Part shown: piece after piece, positions 47,059 to 59,138 of the stretch
Layout of the letters: every line of letters begins with the position of its first letter
Position numbering within the stretch: position 1 is the first letter of the stretch
Assembly (NCBI GenBank): GCA_039602395.1
Contig: JBCNJP010000017.1
Location: 19,771,279 to 19,835,278, forward strand
Length of the DNA stretch: 64,000 bases
Direction: 5' to 3'
Source: Deinandra increscens subsp. villosa
Taxonomy: Eukaryota; Streptophyta; Magnoliopsida; Asterales; Asteraceae
The notes under the pieces: model-generated
The model's input: only the letters and a program-made list of their open reading frames with translations
Database searches by the model: none
Told to the model about the DNA's origin: nothing
Made by a program: the position numbers and the translations under genes

Positions 47059-48472
47059 GATAAAATGGATCTTTGATCTCAAGTATGATAGGGTTAATAT
47101 TGATTGGAGTAACGACACTGAAAACTCATAATCAAGTTGGGATTTTTATAACCTTACCTCAAGATTGTTTACTGACAGGAAGTTGACCGCCTTTCGATCC
47201 ACTTGGTCAACCACCATCTAACTACTAATCGTCTGGGAGGAGTACGAATGCCGAGGGAACGTGCTGTCAGTAATCAAATGAAGTGGTATAATGCCAATTA
47301 GTCGTAGGGCTCCTTGGTCGGGCAACCGTTACGCTCGACACTGCGTCATGAACCAGTAGGGGAACAACCCTGCGTGCCGTATTATTTTATTATAAAAATG
47401 AACTTTTTAAGGGACTAAGGTCCGTTTCTTCCGTACACTCTTTCGCGTATGTACATCCGGCGTAACCAGAGCCAAGTTCATAAACACGTACCACCCGGCT
47501 TCTGTGAAGTGATAAAATATTACCAACCCTCATTTCTAACCAAATACTTTCAGCCCACACATGCGTGGTCAGCCGAGTTTGCTTACATAGACATAAGGAC
47601 CTCAAATGTATCATGTAGCATGGGGCGCGAGTCACCTTTTGGATCATGCATCCTTCCCCGACCGGGTGCCACAGGTCCGGCCTTTGGGATTTCAACTCCC
47701 CAAATGGTTTGTGATACGTGAAGCACGCTTGGTTCAGAAAAACAATAATACACTTTCAATAAATAGGGTTTTTATAAAGTCATTAGACACACCTTAAAAT
47801 AGTGTTATGAAAGCAACTTGAAAACTTGTTAAAAGTGCATTATCTCTAATCAAGTGTAAGAGTTTGGCCAATCATGGCTTAAAGATTTGCCACTTAGTAA
47901 AAGAAGACTTCATAGACAAAATACTTTCATTTACTAAACTGGTTGTGTTTCTTACAAACCTTACATACTTGAAGATACAAAGGAACCAAGTGGCTCGTTG
48001 ACTAATCTAAAAGTGAGGGGGAGAGGAAAGAATTGAGCGATTTGTGAAGTGGAGGAAGGCAAGCTTTTATAGGCAAAATTCGGAGGTTGGCACTGGGCGT
48101 GCCCATCCAAGCACGGGGCGTGCCATGTCAGTCGATCAGACTTTTGTCTTCTTCTGTGTCAGTAGCACAGGGCGTGTTAAGTGGGGCACGGGCCGTGCCG
48201 TGTCAGGGAAGTCTGAGGCATGGGGCGTGCTGGTCAGAAGCCAATCCGGGTCGGGCACGGGGTGTGTTCCAAGGTGCACGGGCCGTGCTAGAGCAGCATT
48301 TTCCAAACTCTTGCATTTTTCTTTTGCTTTCCCGCTAGATAATGCTCCGTTTCGTATTTTGGCTCTAGAAAACCTGAAAAAAACTAAAAAGAAAACAAAA
48401 ATGCATTGTTTTGATGTTAGTAACTAGGTTTTGTCCCGATCTGTGAGGATATTTCTATCATTTTAGCGTACA
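47059..48472 (-). mobile_element. Probable minus-strand LTR / retrotransposon flank
   Basis: Read on the minus strand, 48,300-48,080 carries repeated CACGGGCCGTGC / CACGCCCCGTGC palindromes. A TATA box (GCCTATAAAAGC, near 48,068) and a CT-rich leader-like stretch follow, an arrangement typical of an LTR U3-R. A 101-codon minus frame (47,695-47,390) has no recognisable domain. Neither end of the element could be fixed. The right side is cut by the solo LTR at 48,478. Lineage not assigned. Confidence 0.4.
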
Positions 48473-48879
48473 TTAGTTGTCACGCCCCCAGTTTCCACTA
48501 ATGGAGTTTAACCGTGTGGGGCGTGACTAGACCGGGATCCAAGTCATTAGTTACATGTAAAACATAGTTTAATGGTTCAAATGTAAATGTTTCAAACTGG
48601 AAAACATTTAAACCAGAGTTTAAATGAAACTCAGCGGAAGCATTTAAAAAAAAAATAAAGTTGCGCAAAGCAAGGCGCCCAACCTTAAATGAAATCCATT
48701 TATGATTTACTAATTAAAAATATTTAGAATGAAATTCCCAAAAATAAAAGTTGGAAAAGGTTTTAGCCAAAGTCTGCGTCCAAATCCGATAACTCCTAGC
48801 GACCTGTAAAGCATGCATAAGAACAAGTGTCAGCTAGCGCTGGTGAGTTCACATAAGTAGTATAACATACCGTTATACC

Positions 48880-48918
<39 letters not shown>

Positions 48919-49168
48919 TCATACGTAGAATGTGTTACAATACTGAAACTATCGTAGGTAGCTAACCTAAGTTCATGTCTAGAGAAAGTTCGCAACCGAG
49001 ACTGACTAAGTGCATGTAGGATTAACCTACACGTTTTTCGTTTCCCCGTGTATATCCGAACACAGTAGTTTTGGCTGACATTAACTCAGTCCGACCGCCA
49101 GTCGGGTGGATATCCCGTGCCCGCTGAGCGGGGGTTTGTCAGACCCCAGTAGTACTACTAAATATCAC

Positions 49169-49997
49169 CAGGGGCGGATCTAGCTTATACGAACCGGGTT
49201 CACGGGAACCCAGTGCGTTTTGTATTTTTTATAGAAATATATATAAAAATTTTGGAGTGAATCCTCTATTTTAGTATGAGTGAATCCAAAAGAATCTTAG
49301 TTTGCTAAGTTAGCGCAGTGGTGCTCATGTAACTTCTCAAAACCGGGTTACCAAGTTCGAATCCCGGCGCCCTATTTTTTTTTTTTTTTAACTTTCTATC
49401 AGTTTCCTTCTTTCTATCAATAAATCATCAATTAAAAAGTTTCTAATTGGTCCCACAGCTATTCTTTTTTTCTTCTTTTTCTTTCAAAGTTACCATTTTA
49501 TTTATAATAAATAGTTAAATATATTTGGTTAGGTGTTTATATTAGTTAGTGTCTTTTTTTGGTCTTAAGTCTAAGACTTTGGAATTGGTATTTTCATTTT
49601 CTTTGTCTTTTTTTTATCTTTTATAATGGATATATACTCATCCACGAACAGAAACTGATATGCAAAGTTTTTTTCCTTGAGTTTTTACCTTTCAATATCC
49701 CCCGAGCGACTCCCTCTCCTCTCAGCTCTCTCAGCATGTCACTCTCATATTTTCGATTAGCAACATTTTCAGTCGATTCAACTTGGTTTATTTGTTAATG
49801 GATTTGTAAAGCTATGAATTAGGTATCATGAATATTATTAAAAATGTTTTTTAAGTATTGTAGCGTATATTCGTATTGTTATTATTTGATCAACCCGACC
49901 CGAACCGATTACACCGAAAATTTTGATGTTTAATTGTTAAAATTTCGACCATATAAAAAGGTGAACCCATTGAAAAGAAATCCTGAATCCGCCCCTG
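49169..49997. mobile_element. Non-autonomous hAT element
   Basis: Inverted ends CAGGGGCGGATCTAGC and, reverse-complemented from the right, CAGGGGCGGATTCAGG. Exact 8 bp duplication AATATCAC at 49,161-49,168 and 49,998-50,005, the hAT signature. 829 bp long. The interior has no transposase but includes a tRNA-like segment. Confidence 0.88.
49303..49391 (+). other. tRNA-like / SINE-like segment inside hAT element
   Basis: TTAGCGCAGTGGTGC at 49,310-49,324 matches a pol III box A, and AGTTCGAATCC at 49,354-49,364 matches box B. A T-run of 15-17 bases follows. The flanking stems do not form a proper acceptor or T-arm, so it is not a working tRNA. It is probably a tRNA-derived SINE head or a decayed tRNA copy. 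Confidence 0.5.
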
Positions 49998-50005
49998 AAT
50001 ATCAC

Positions 50006-52768
50006 CATGCTAATTTACTTTATTAACGGTCCGAGTGTAAGGTCTTAAAATGGATAGGCTATTCTAGAGACACGTGATAATGTGTATTCAGTATTGAACA
50101 TGCGTTGTGCAGGTTATCGAGTAACCCGTGAAATGTGCGTGTCAACACCTAAACTGGATGTGACATAACGGTTAGGGAAACTCACCTTAGGGATGTACTG
50201 CTACAAACCGCACCTGGACGTGCGCAAGCTGATACGCGAGACCTAACACATAAGTGGGGTCTAAATGATTAGGAGTTGTCGCTAGGACGAGTTTCTAACT
50301 ACAACTACAAGTTACCGTGATACCTATGACCTAACACATAACAAGTAGAGAACGTAGACTCGACGTACTGGTCCGTTGAGACGATGGTTGATCGAAACGA
50401 TTTTAGCATTTTAAGATAAGTCTATGTTACCATGCATATATTTCAGCCCTAAGACATGCTACTACGTCACATTTAGTAACACGCAACACATAAGGATAAA
50501 GTTCATGCAAACATCCGACTACATCTATACGGCACAGAGTCGAAGGGACGACTTTGTGCAGTCTTGTCATTCCCACTGAGGTAAGAGACTTTGGACCTTG
50601 TATTGATGCATGGTTTCATGCTTTATGTAGGTTTAGCTGATATTTAAAAATGTTATATACAAACCACATACCAACAGACAATTCATGGATACAAGTGTTA
50701 CTACACGTAAGATAGTCAAATTACATGCCTCGTAGGCCAGCCCATACTCTGACCTACGTTTAGACTTAGCACATGAAGTTTTACAGGTAAGTGGGTATAA
50801 TTAAATCAAGCACCTTTCATGTTTTACACCGGGTTCATATCATAACACACAAGTCCTATGACATTGCACAACTAAAATAAGTTTCATAAAACAAGGCTGT
50901 TTACGCACTGATCTTGCACCGACATATTCAGTGCCCAAACAGAGGAACTAGGATGCATAAAAGTAATTAACAGATAGCTAAGAGCATATGTTAGTGTTTA
51001 AAAAAAGGAATTACTCAATTCCCATAAGAATTGAGTGAGTTATGCCCGATTGAATATGACCAAGAAGTTGAGACGTGCTATTTTAGAAAAGACTCATATG
51101 CCAACTTTACGAGTTGGTAGCTTGACCAAAATTAAGACTTAGGTTATCAAAAGCTCCAGATCATTGGTTCATTATATGTACATCATGTTTTATTCTATGA
51201 CCATCTACCAAAATCCAATTTATCATGCCCAACCGCTTAACACATAACCTTCAATTTAGATTAAATCATTCAAGTTGGTACTAGGTTGACGGGGCAACCT
51301 CGCACGATCTAGACTTTCCTGATTAGGCAGAAGGCTCATCTCCATGCCCGATGGTTAAAATTCATGAGATTATCCATAACACATTAATATTTAATTACAT
51401 CCAGCCCCTAACAAGTTTCATACACACATCATAATCATTTGATCAAATAATCACACTTAACATTTTGACAGATTTCATGCAAATTTTACGTCTATTTGTT
51501 TCAGCAGGTTCAGGGATTTATCTTGTGAACTAGATCACCAAATTTTCACAGTAAACACTTCAACATGTTAGGAACAACTTTCATTAAGAGACTTTAAGCT
51601 AATTACCACGTTAACAGGGCCAAAACAAGTGCACAACACAACCTGTCCAGATCAGACTGCTGTTGAGACCCGAACTTGTGATATCAAATTGATGACCTTA
51701 AACTATGAATTAATTAATGAAAATTTCAAATTGCAAGTTATGACACTAAATTAAATTCAGGAAAAAGAATCAACTAAATCCATTTAATAACGAGTGAGTT
51801 ATGACTCTTCAAAGTTGACCCAAAATCAGTCATGAATCTGTCCAAAAACGTGATTTACAAACACGATCATAAAGTTACCATATATACATGAAAACGTGTT
51901 TTCATCAATTATAACATGATTTACAGCAACAAAACATCAATATCTTTAATATAAACACTAATCCTAACATATCAATGATCTAACAAATGACATAACAAGA
52001 ATAATCATGCAATAACGATAGATACGCATATAACAAGCATTGAAACATCATAATAGATCATAAGATCATAAGAACACAAATTAGGGTTTCACGATTTCTT
52101 ACATGGATGAAAGTTTCTGTTCATATAAAGGTGATTAGAAGATGCTTGATGCTTCCAGATTCTTAGAACGCCTAGAGGATCAAACTTCAATAGAGATTTG
52201 TGATTGGAATTGAAGAATTGAAAGAGATGGGAGGGAGATGATGATGACAACCGTAAGTTTGAGGGAGGGGGGATTAGGTCATGAAATTTCTATTGTGTGG
52301 GAGGGTTATGGGATAAGTTTTGTTACTTAAGAGGTTATAGGATATCTAAATGGGCTCCCAATGGGCTATTTCACATCTTTGGGCCAATAGAAGATGTTTA
52401 AAGACATTGGATAGTCCATTAACATGTAATAGTCCAAATTACTATATCACAACTAGATTACATGCATAAACCCGACAAATATCACGTTATCACGAATATT
52501 ATGCGTTTTTATAAATTTATCTAGCGTTGTCACATATAATCACATAATAGTTACATAAGCTCATAATATCAATCATTCATATTATGATTATTAGTCCAGG
52601 GATTATATGATTGATTAACCAACGGTCGTGGACGGATTCGGTGATGTAATGTACATGACACTAACACGACACGAAATATATAACAGAGTTCACTAATAGA
52701 ATTGACGGAACTAACCGACTTAACAGAATAGTTAACGGTGTTAACCTAGGAATTTGCGAGTTGTCACA
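50006..52768. other. Gene-free right part of the long solo LTR
   Basis: No reading frame or RNA gene is supported. ATTAGGGTTTCACGATTTC near 52,081 resembles a minus/plus leader string, and TGACTTAGATGG-like text is unremarkable. Counted as LTR body. Confidence 0.4.
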
Positions 52769-52781
52769 TCAGTTTTCGAGT

Positions 52782-53015
52782 TTGTAACCGCTCCGAACTC
52801 ACAGTTCGGATCCAGTTCGGTCATTTTTCAAACGAAGTACAAGTTCGGTTTTGGTTCGGCTGTGTTAGTTTAACCGAAGTTTGAGTTCGGATCGTGTTCG
52901 GTTAGCTTGGTTCAGTTCGGATCTGGTTCGGCTACTTTTTGGTTCGGATCTCAGTTCGTCTATATGAAGCTCCGGTTCGGCAAAACAAAATTGAGTTCGG
53001 CTTGGATTCGGGTAA
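52782..53015 (+). promoter_or_regulatory. Array of AGTTCGG/GGTTCGG motifs before a TATA-like box
   Basis: About a dozen TTCGG units (CCGAACTCACAGTTCGG, then AGTTCGG or GGTTCGG every 10-30 bases) precede CTATATGAAG at about 52,966. This resembles the U3 arrays of the copia LTRs at 13,340 and 56,123. It is likely part of the promoter of the gag element that follows. The element's own LTR boundary was destroyed by the solo-LTR insertion at 52,768. Confidence 0.5.
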
Positions 53016-53230
53016 AATAATAATTAAATTTTTTGGGTGGTTTACTAAAACTGAGGTAACTTGAGAACCGTTAAGAGTTACGAGAGCTAATAATAGCCAA
53101 AACGACCCTCTCGGAGAGATCTACACTTTTACTACCTATCGGCTAGCACCCTCCGTTTCGATACCCAAAATCCACTTCTAAGACCTTCATTTTTGGGTTT
53201 GAAGTTTTTGTGTACAAGATTTCGGAAAAG

Positions 53231-56200
53231 ATGAGTGATTTTCAAGCGTTTACCGCAATTCAGAGTTCGATGCAAGCTACAGTGCAAACAATGATGAACT
53301 ATGATAATGAAATTGGAACAAGTCAGAAAGTTCCCAAATTGTTAAAATTGGAAGATTATCATAGTTGGATTAAATGGTTTGAAGCTTATGTTGATACAAA
53401 TGATGTTGATATGTGGCTATCGTTTAATGAACAATACATCTATCCTAAAGATGAGTCTAGAGAGTCGATTCTTCAAAGAAAACTCACTTCTGAACAAAAG
53501 AAAGCATATCAAGTTGCGAAAAAGGCGTATGGTACCTTGACAATGGCTTTGCCCAAAAAATTGCTACATCAATTTTCTGCTAACTATACATCGAAAAGTT
53601 TATGGGATGCTTTGGAGAAGAGATGTGGGGGCAATGACCAATACAAGAAAAGTCGACAAAAGGCTTTGAAAAAGGAATTTCATAGTTTCAAGCATTATCA
53701 GAAAGAATCAATTCCAAATCTGATTGCAAGATTTGCACATTTAATGAGTGAGATGCGTTTAGTAAGTCTTAAAAAGGAAGAGGCTGATTTGAAAAAAAAG
53801 ATTTTGGAAGCATTACCCGAGAAATGGGAGAATTATGTGATGATGATTACTCATGATAAAGAGTATTCGGGGTTGTCTTTCAATGATCTGGTTCAAAGAA
53901 TACAAGCGAGGGATATGGAGTTAACAGTGAATAAGTCACTACCTGCTCAAATTCAGAATCCTGCTGTGTATCATGGTGAAATGATTCTACCATTAATGAT
54001 GTGAAGTCAAATATTGTTAATTCCGCACCTCCTACAACATTCTTTGCCGGTAAATCTGAAAATTCTAGTTATTCTTCTGGTTGTATTGTTTCAATTCCTA
54101 GTTCTTCAACTCAAAATGCGTTATCTGTTCAAACAACCGATGATTATATGGCATTAATGTCTGCATTGGTATCTTCATATTATGGGGTTATTACTGGTTC
54201 CGTAAGTAATGCATAATTGACAAATGAAGATTATGATCAGATAGATTATAAACATTTGGAAGAAATGGATTTGAATTGGCAGTATGCTATGTTAGTTCGA
54301 AGAATGAAGAAATTTTTTAGCTGATCTGAAACGAAGAGATTGAATCAAGATGGTAAGATTGGATTGGACAAATCGAAGGTTATGTGTTACAAATGTTCAA
54401 TATATGGACATTTTGCACGTGGATGTCCATGTTCAGTTGATAATAAATTGAAGACTGGTCAACATGCTCATTTGGTGGTTCAATCGAGTCCTCAAATCAA
54501 GATAAAAAAGGTCAAAAAGAATCTGATTCTGTTGAAGACAAAATGACAGAAATATTTTGGCATCCAAAAGAAATTGCTTGGCATGCAGATTTTGACATTT
54601 CAAAAATACCACATGCTCTAATTAAAGTTGCTTTAACAGCTCATCATTCCGATGATAGTATTCTAACTGATTCTAATTCTAATTCGAGCATATCACTGGT
54701 CAAAGAGGTTTTGCCAAAGGTGAATGATAATTCAAAATCTAAATGTCTTGAATGTGTACGTTTGAGCAACAAGAATGAAAGTCTAGTAAGAGATTCTCAA
54801 TTATCGACTGAAGAGATTGATGTGCTAAAGCAAGACTTGGAAGAGTTTCAAAAGAAATATTATGCTTTGGTTCATGTTCATGAAGATGTGGCAAAAAAGA
54901 AAAATGTTTTGATTGAAGAGTGTGAAAAGGCAAAAGATGAAGCTAAAGAAGTCGCTGAAGATTTTGAAGCATTATTTGAAAAGAATCCAGTTTAGTAGAA
55001 ATACGAACAAGCAAATGCACTTGTTGTTGAATCTGCTAATACAATTGAGAAACTTCAAGAAAAATTGTCTACACTTCAAGATTCAAATGTTCTTCTTCGA
55101 GATAAGAATGAAGTTTTAACAAAGGATGTGGAAATATTCAAAAAGAAGTGCGAGAAAGTTACAGAGGAAGTTTTAGCTGAATGTGAAATCAGAAAGTTGC
55201 AAACGTATGAGTACAATGACCTCAATGAAAAATTCATTAAGTCACAAAAAGAGGTTTTTACTGCTCAACAAAAAGTTTCTGAATTAAAGCTGGAAATTTT
55301 GGAGCTACAAAGGCACGTCAGGAATTGAAAAGTATCACCAACTTTGCTGAATTTCTTATATAATCAAGATAGGAGTGAGGATAGTTCTAAAAAGGATGAT
55401 ATTCACAAGGTTCCTCAACCGGTGGATTTGTCTGAATTTACTCCTGCTCCTCTTGATCCAAAAGCTGACATGCTTGATTATTCCAAGTTTGCAACTCCAG
55501 CAAAGAAAAAGAAAAATAAATCAAAGAAGAAAGTCACTTTTGCTGACGCTCCAAAGTTTTATTCCAATTCATCATTTTTAGAAGATGAAAACATTTTTGG
55601 TAATGTTGCGAAACCGATTAGTACTTCATCTGCAGAAAAGTTGCTAAATCCTTAGTGCGTGAGAATAAGTTGAAGGAAATTAAAGATCAATTTACTAGAG
55701 AAACTAAAGGAAGAGATGCTTCTGGTTCTCAATCTGGATCTTCAACGATTCCAGGTTACAAACACAAGGGTTTGGGTTTTGATGTTCAACATGTTCCTGT
55801 TCAAGCTCAACAATCAAAGAAGAATGAGAAAGTCATGAAAGTTAAGAATCAAAAGAAATTGTCCCCTCAGACAAAACAAATGTTTTATTCATCTGGAGGT
55901 TCTTCATCTGAATCTCAGGTTTCTTCACGGAGTCAATCTCCGAGGTATGATTCCTCTAATGATTTCTTCGATAATTTTGGGTCTGATCATTCTTCATGTT
56001 TTAAAAATTCAAAGAATTTTTCAAATATTTTTATATTTCATGAATGACTTTGTTATGCATGTCGTCAACATTGACATCTTGCTGTTGATTGTCCAACGAC
56101 TGCATATATCCATAACACTGCTTGAAAATGCGAGGGCAAAGGATCGTCTACTCAATCTAGCTATTCGTAGATCAAACATAATTAACCGATTGTTTTATTG

Positions 56201-56783
56201 ATTAAGAATGAACAATTACAATTAGTATGCACTAAGGCAATCAGACACAGAGAAACACCTTGTAAACACACACTTAACAAAGCTCAGACGCTCACTCCTA
56301 TCTAGAACAAAGCACAAACTCGCTATTTATAGCAGCTCACCGATCTCAGTCCGAACCCTAAGTTCGGCAGGTCCGAACCTCAGGTTCGGACCAGGTTCGG
56401 CCAGACAATCTATGCCTTGAACTTGATGTAACTCGATACTTCACACGACGCACATATTAGGTATCAACACTGCTAAATATGTGGATAACGAAGGTCAAAA
56501 TTTTGATGAACCGTGGTCTCCAAAAGTCAAATTAACCCGTAAGCCGTTTTGGTTCAAGAGTACGCCGGTTGATACTGATTCTGGTTCTGATCAAAAATCA
56601 AAATCTTTATCGATATGGAAACTAAAGATTGTTTCCAAGGCCAACACTAACTATGTGGAAGACACCGGGCGACCCGACGCTATTGAATCGGGTCGATTCC
56701 AGAGTGACTGATGTCTTTCTTTGGTGTCAGTAGGTATTTCAGGAAGACCTATCGGTAATTGAAAGATTGCTGGTGGTGAAATA
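53231..56783 (+). pseudogene. Decayed copia-type long gag, plus strand
   Basis: ATG at 53,231 (MSDFQAFTAIQSSM). The first ~250 residues are a UBN2-type copia gag (KLEDYHSWIKWFEAY, SKSLWDALEKRCGG, PEKWENYVMMITHD). A zinc knuckle CYKCSIYGHFARGC (54,391-54,432) is followed by about 270 residues of predicted coiled coil (54,740-55,325) and a Ser/Lys-rich linker. A second knuckle CYACRQH-HLAVDC near 56,054 carries a stop in place of Gly. Coding resumes after a solo LTR (KYVDNEGQNFDEPW, 56,475 on). Broken by a frameshift near 54,000 and stops at 54,214, 54,993, 55,326, 55,653 and 56,045. The rest of the element is replaced at 56,784 by the minus-strand copia insertion. The long coiled-coil gag recalls SIRE-like copia elements. 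Confidence 0.7.
56123..56469 (-). mobile_element. Solo copia LTR inserted in gag
   Basis: Minus-strand LTR begins TGTTGATACC and ends CTCGCATTTTCA. It is flanked by the exact 5 bp duplication CTGCT (56,118-56,122 and 56,470-56,474). It has a TATA box (GCTATAAATAG) downstream of CCGAACC/GGTTCGG inverted motifs and a polyA-like AATAAA near the 3' side. Removing it restores the gag text across the site. Same family as the LTR at 13,340 (shared both ends). Confidence 0.88.
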
Positions 56784-57704
56784 TGTTGGGATTTGTAGTG
56801 GATATCCGGGTTACCGATTTTAATTTTAATCCTATTGAAAATCGATTTAATATAAATTTATGCCAGATTAATTTAGTAGCGGAAACGATTTAAATAAACA
56901 TGCGAATATTACTGTAACAGGATCAATCACCGTACATAACAAACACAGATAAAATATTAATTAAAAATAAATATCTAAGCGAGTTAGATATACCTTGGCG
57001 GGATTCGACAACCGCTTAAGACACCAGGATTCAATGGACTCTCGCTAGTACGAACTGAGACGTCTGACTCGAACCGGCGGTGCGGCAGAGGTGGCAGCGG
57101 CGGCAGCTTGGGCCGCGGCTGTGGCTCGGGTCACGGCTTCAGCTTCGGCTCAGGCTGCGGCTTCGGCTCGGGCGACTGCAGCTTCTTTCTCGAGTCGTGC
57201 GATGGCACCGGGTAAACGGGGATCCATCAAAAATACGGCGATGATCGGCGGAGGGGATGGTGGCGTCGAACAAGGGAAGCCGGCGGCTAGGGTTTGGCGC
57301 CGGTTGGGAGTCGACCCAGAGAGAGAGAGGGAGGAGATCAGGGTTTCTGAATGCTGTGTCTTTTTCTCCACTCCCTCCTCTTTTGTTTATAAAATTCGCA
57401 GAGTAGGGTCCACTCGCAGACTGGGCCCATCAGCGATTTTATCCATAACACCATTTAAATCAGTCTGTTAATCCGGTAACAACTGATTTATCCGTTTAAT
57501 AAAATGACAAGCGTTTTAACCGCAAATGTTTTGCCGTATAATTAAATAAATAATCAAGTATTTATTTAATTAACCATACAGTTCGTTTTAATAATAATTA
57601 ACAAGTAATTAGATTTATAGTCCGTTGACCCCGGGTGTAACTCTTACGGGTCAATATCGGTCGGGTTCATTAATTCGTCGGGTCAGGACACCCTATTTCC
57701 AACA
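56784..57704 (-). repeat. 3' LTR of the minus-strand copia element
   Basis: 921 bp with ends TGTTGG...CCAACA. The outer 200 bases align with 63,531 onward with several substitutions. The middle (57,070-57,190) is a GC-rich GGCTTCGGCTCGGG-type repeat not matched in the other LTR. The 126-codon Ala-rich frame there is not a gene. Confidence 0.85.
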
Positions 57705-57720
57705 GTCTCCCACTTAGACT
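57705..57720 (-). promoter_or_regulatory. Polypurine tract
   Basis: Minus strand AAGTGGGAGAC lies directly before the 3' LTR (TGTTGGAAATAGG). It primes plus-strand DNA synthesis in LTR elements. Confidence 0.7.
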
Positions 57721-58524
57721 AAACACGACAGTTTAAGGAGCGCAGTCAGAGGTACTCTAGCTATGCATGGCTACACCAACCGAAATTGAAACTTTAAGTC
57801 GTCAGCCAAAGTATATCTGATTGTAAGGCAAGCAGATTGATGACTTGTGCATTCACTATCATATGTTCCTTTCTGTAAAAGACACAGATGAATTATGAGA
57901 CATGGACTCTCATTTTTATTCATCAATTATCATTCTCGATACAATTTCGAAGTGATCCAACAAATACACAGTAAGTTTGGGTGAGGCCTCACACTTATCA
58001 CTTGGAATCAACAAGGGCGCCTTATGTCTAGCTGTAGCCGAAGTAAGAGTACAGAATCCCATATTGAGGCATACAACTCCCACTAAACCTCAGAGCCATT
58101 CCCAAAAGTAAACGTTATGGCTGGCAGTTACACGACAGCGTTAGGCTACAATCAAAGAATGATCTTTAGTAGACGGGAATTTGAATATGCGTCTTAGGTC
58201 TTAGGATACATTAGACTATGCATTAATCAAGTAAGTAAAACTTCCATGATTGCGTTGCATGATGCGAGTTACGTCCAACGTCATTCAGTAATGAGGTCCG
58301 TAAGTTTGAACGTTAAACTGCTTTAAGGTTTAAGCAGTCACAATAGTCTTACTTTAGAGTAGCTCCCACTAAACTAATCGACTATGGACATTTAAAACAA
58401 CGACTTATTTTTCAAGGACTAAACGTATTAATATTGAACACAGTTATGTAATTCCTTAATGCAAAAATAGATGGAATAAGAATAACATAGATAACTGATA
58501 ATGTTCATACATCCAAATACTAAA
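57721..58524. other. Copia 3' untranslated region
   Basis: About 800 bases between RNase H and PPT without coding. Unusually long for copia, so it may contain decayed insertions. Nothing specific recognised. Confidence 0.4.
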
Positions 58525-59136
58525 TCAAAACATGTCTTTAGCTAACCTAAGCCCTATCGCTTCTCTGTGGCGAACATGAGTCTCTTGAGTCATTGGCTTA
58601 GTGAAGGGGTTAGCTAAGTTTTGATCGGTATGTACTTTGCTTATTTTAATTTCATTTTGATCGACTACTTCTCTGATGTAGTGGAATTTCCTCAGGATGT
58701 GCTTGGCCTTCTTGTGAGACCCTTGCTCTTTGGTTTGAGCTATGGCACCTGTGTTATCACACAGTATCTCGATCAGCTGCCTTATGCTTGGCACGACGTC
58801 GAGATCAGATTCTTCATCCACACAGCTTCCTTAGCAGCTTCTGAGGCGGCTATGTATTCGGATTCAGTAGTAGAATCAGCTACTACTGGCTGTTTCGAGC
58901 CTCTCCAGGAAACAACCCCTCCATTAAGAGTGAATACGAATCCCGACTGCGAGCGAGAGTCATCTCGGTCAGTCTAAAAACTGGCATCAGTGTAACACCT
59001 TACAGTGAGCTCTTCATCAACACCCTCGTATACGAGAAACATATCACTGGTGTTTCTCAAGTACTTCAGTATGTTTTTTACAGTCGTCTAGTGAGCTAGT
59101 CCTGGCGTCTGTTGGTATCGACTAGTCACGCTCAGT
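58525..59136 (-). pseudogene. Copia RNase H remnant
   Basis: Frames on the minus strand give pieces of the copia RNase H: the SRSQSGFVFTLNGG block near 58,950, STTESEYIAASEAAKEAVWM near 58,850, and CDNTGAIAQTKEQGSHKKAK, VHTDQNLANPFTKPM at 58,700-58,560. At least one frameshift (between 58,821 and 58,840) and stops. Follows RT directly. Confidence 0.75.
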
Positions 59137-59138
59137 GC

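Larger units (their letters stand above)
48478..52768 (+). mobile_element. Probable 4.3 kb solo LTR (Ty3/gypsy-like)
   Basis: It starts TGTCACGCCCCCAG and ends GAGTTGTCACA, giving TG...CA ends. The flanking pentamers TTAGT (48,473-48,477) and TCAGT (52,769-52,773) match at four of five bases. There are no credible genes in the 3.45 kb that remain after subtracting the hAT insertion. Very long, gene-free LTRs starting TGTCAC are typical of some plant gypsy lineages. The length, termini and imperfect duplication support a solo LTR, but no internal region is present to prove it. Confidence 0.5.

Noticed and set aside
47390..47695. 101-codon minus ORF
   Set aside because: No domain recognised. 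Sits in a probable LTR region and the plus strand is also open.
48044..48427. 127-codon plus frame with TGRA repeats
   Set aside because: Translation of the CACGGGCCGTGC array. The opposite strand looks like an LTR promoter.
49303..49375. Functional tRNA gene
   Set aside because: Box A and B are present but acceptor and T stems do not pair.
57091..57471. 126-codon Ala-rich frame
   Set aside because: Lies inside the 3' LTR over a GC-rich simple repeat.
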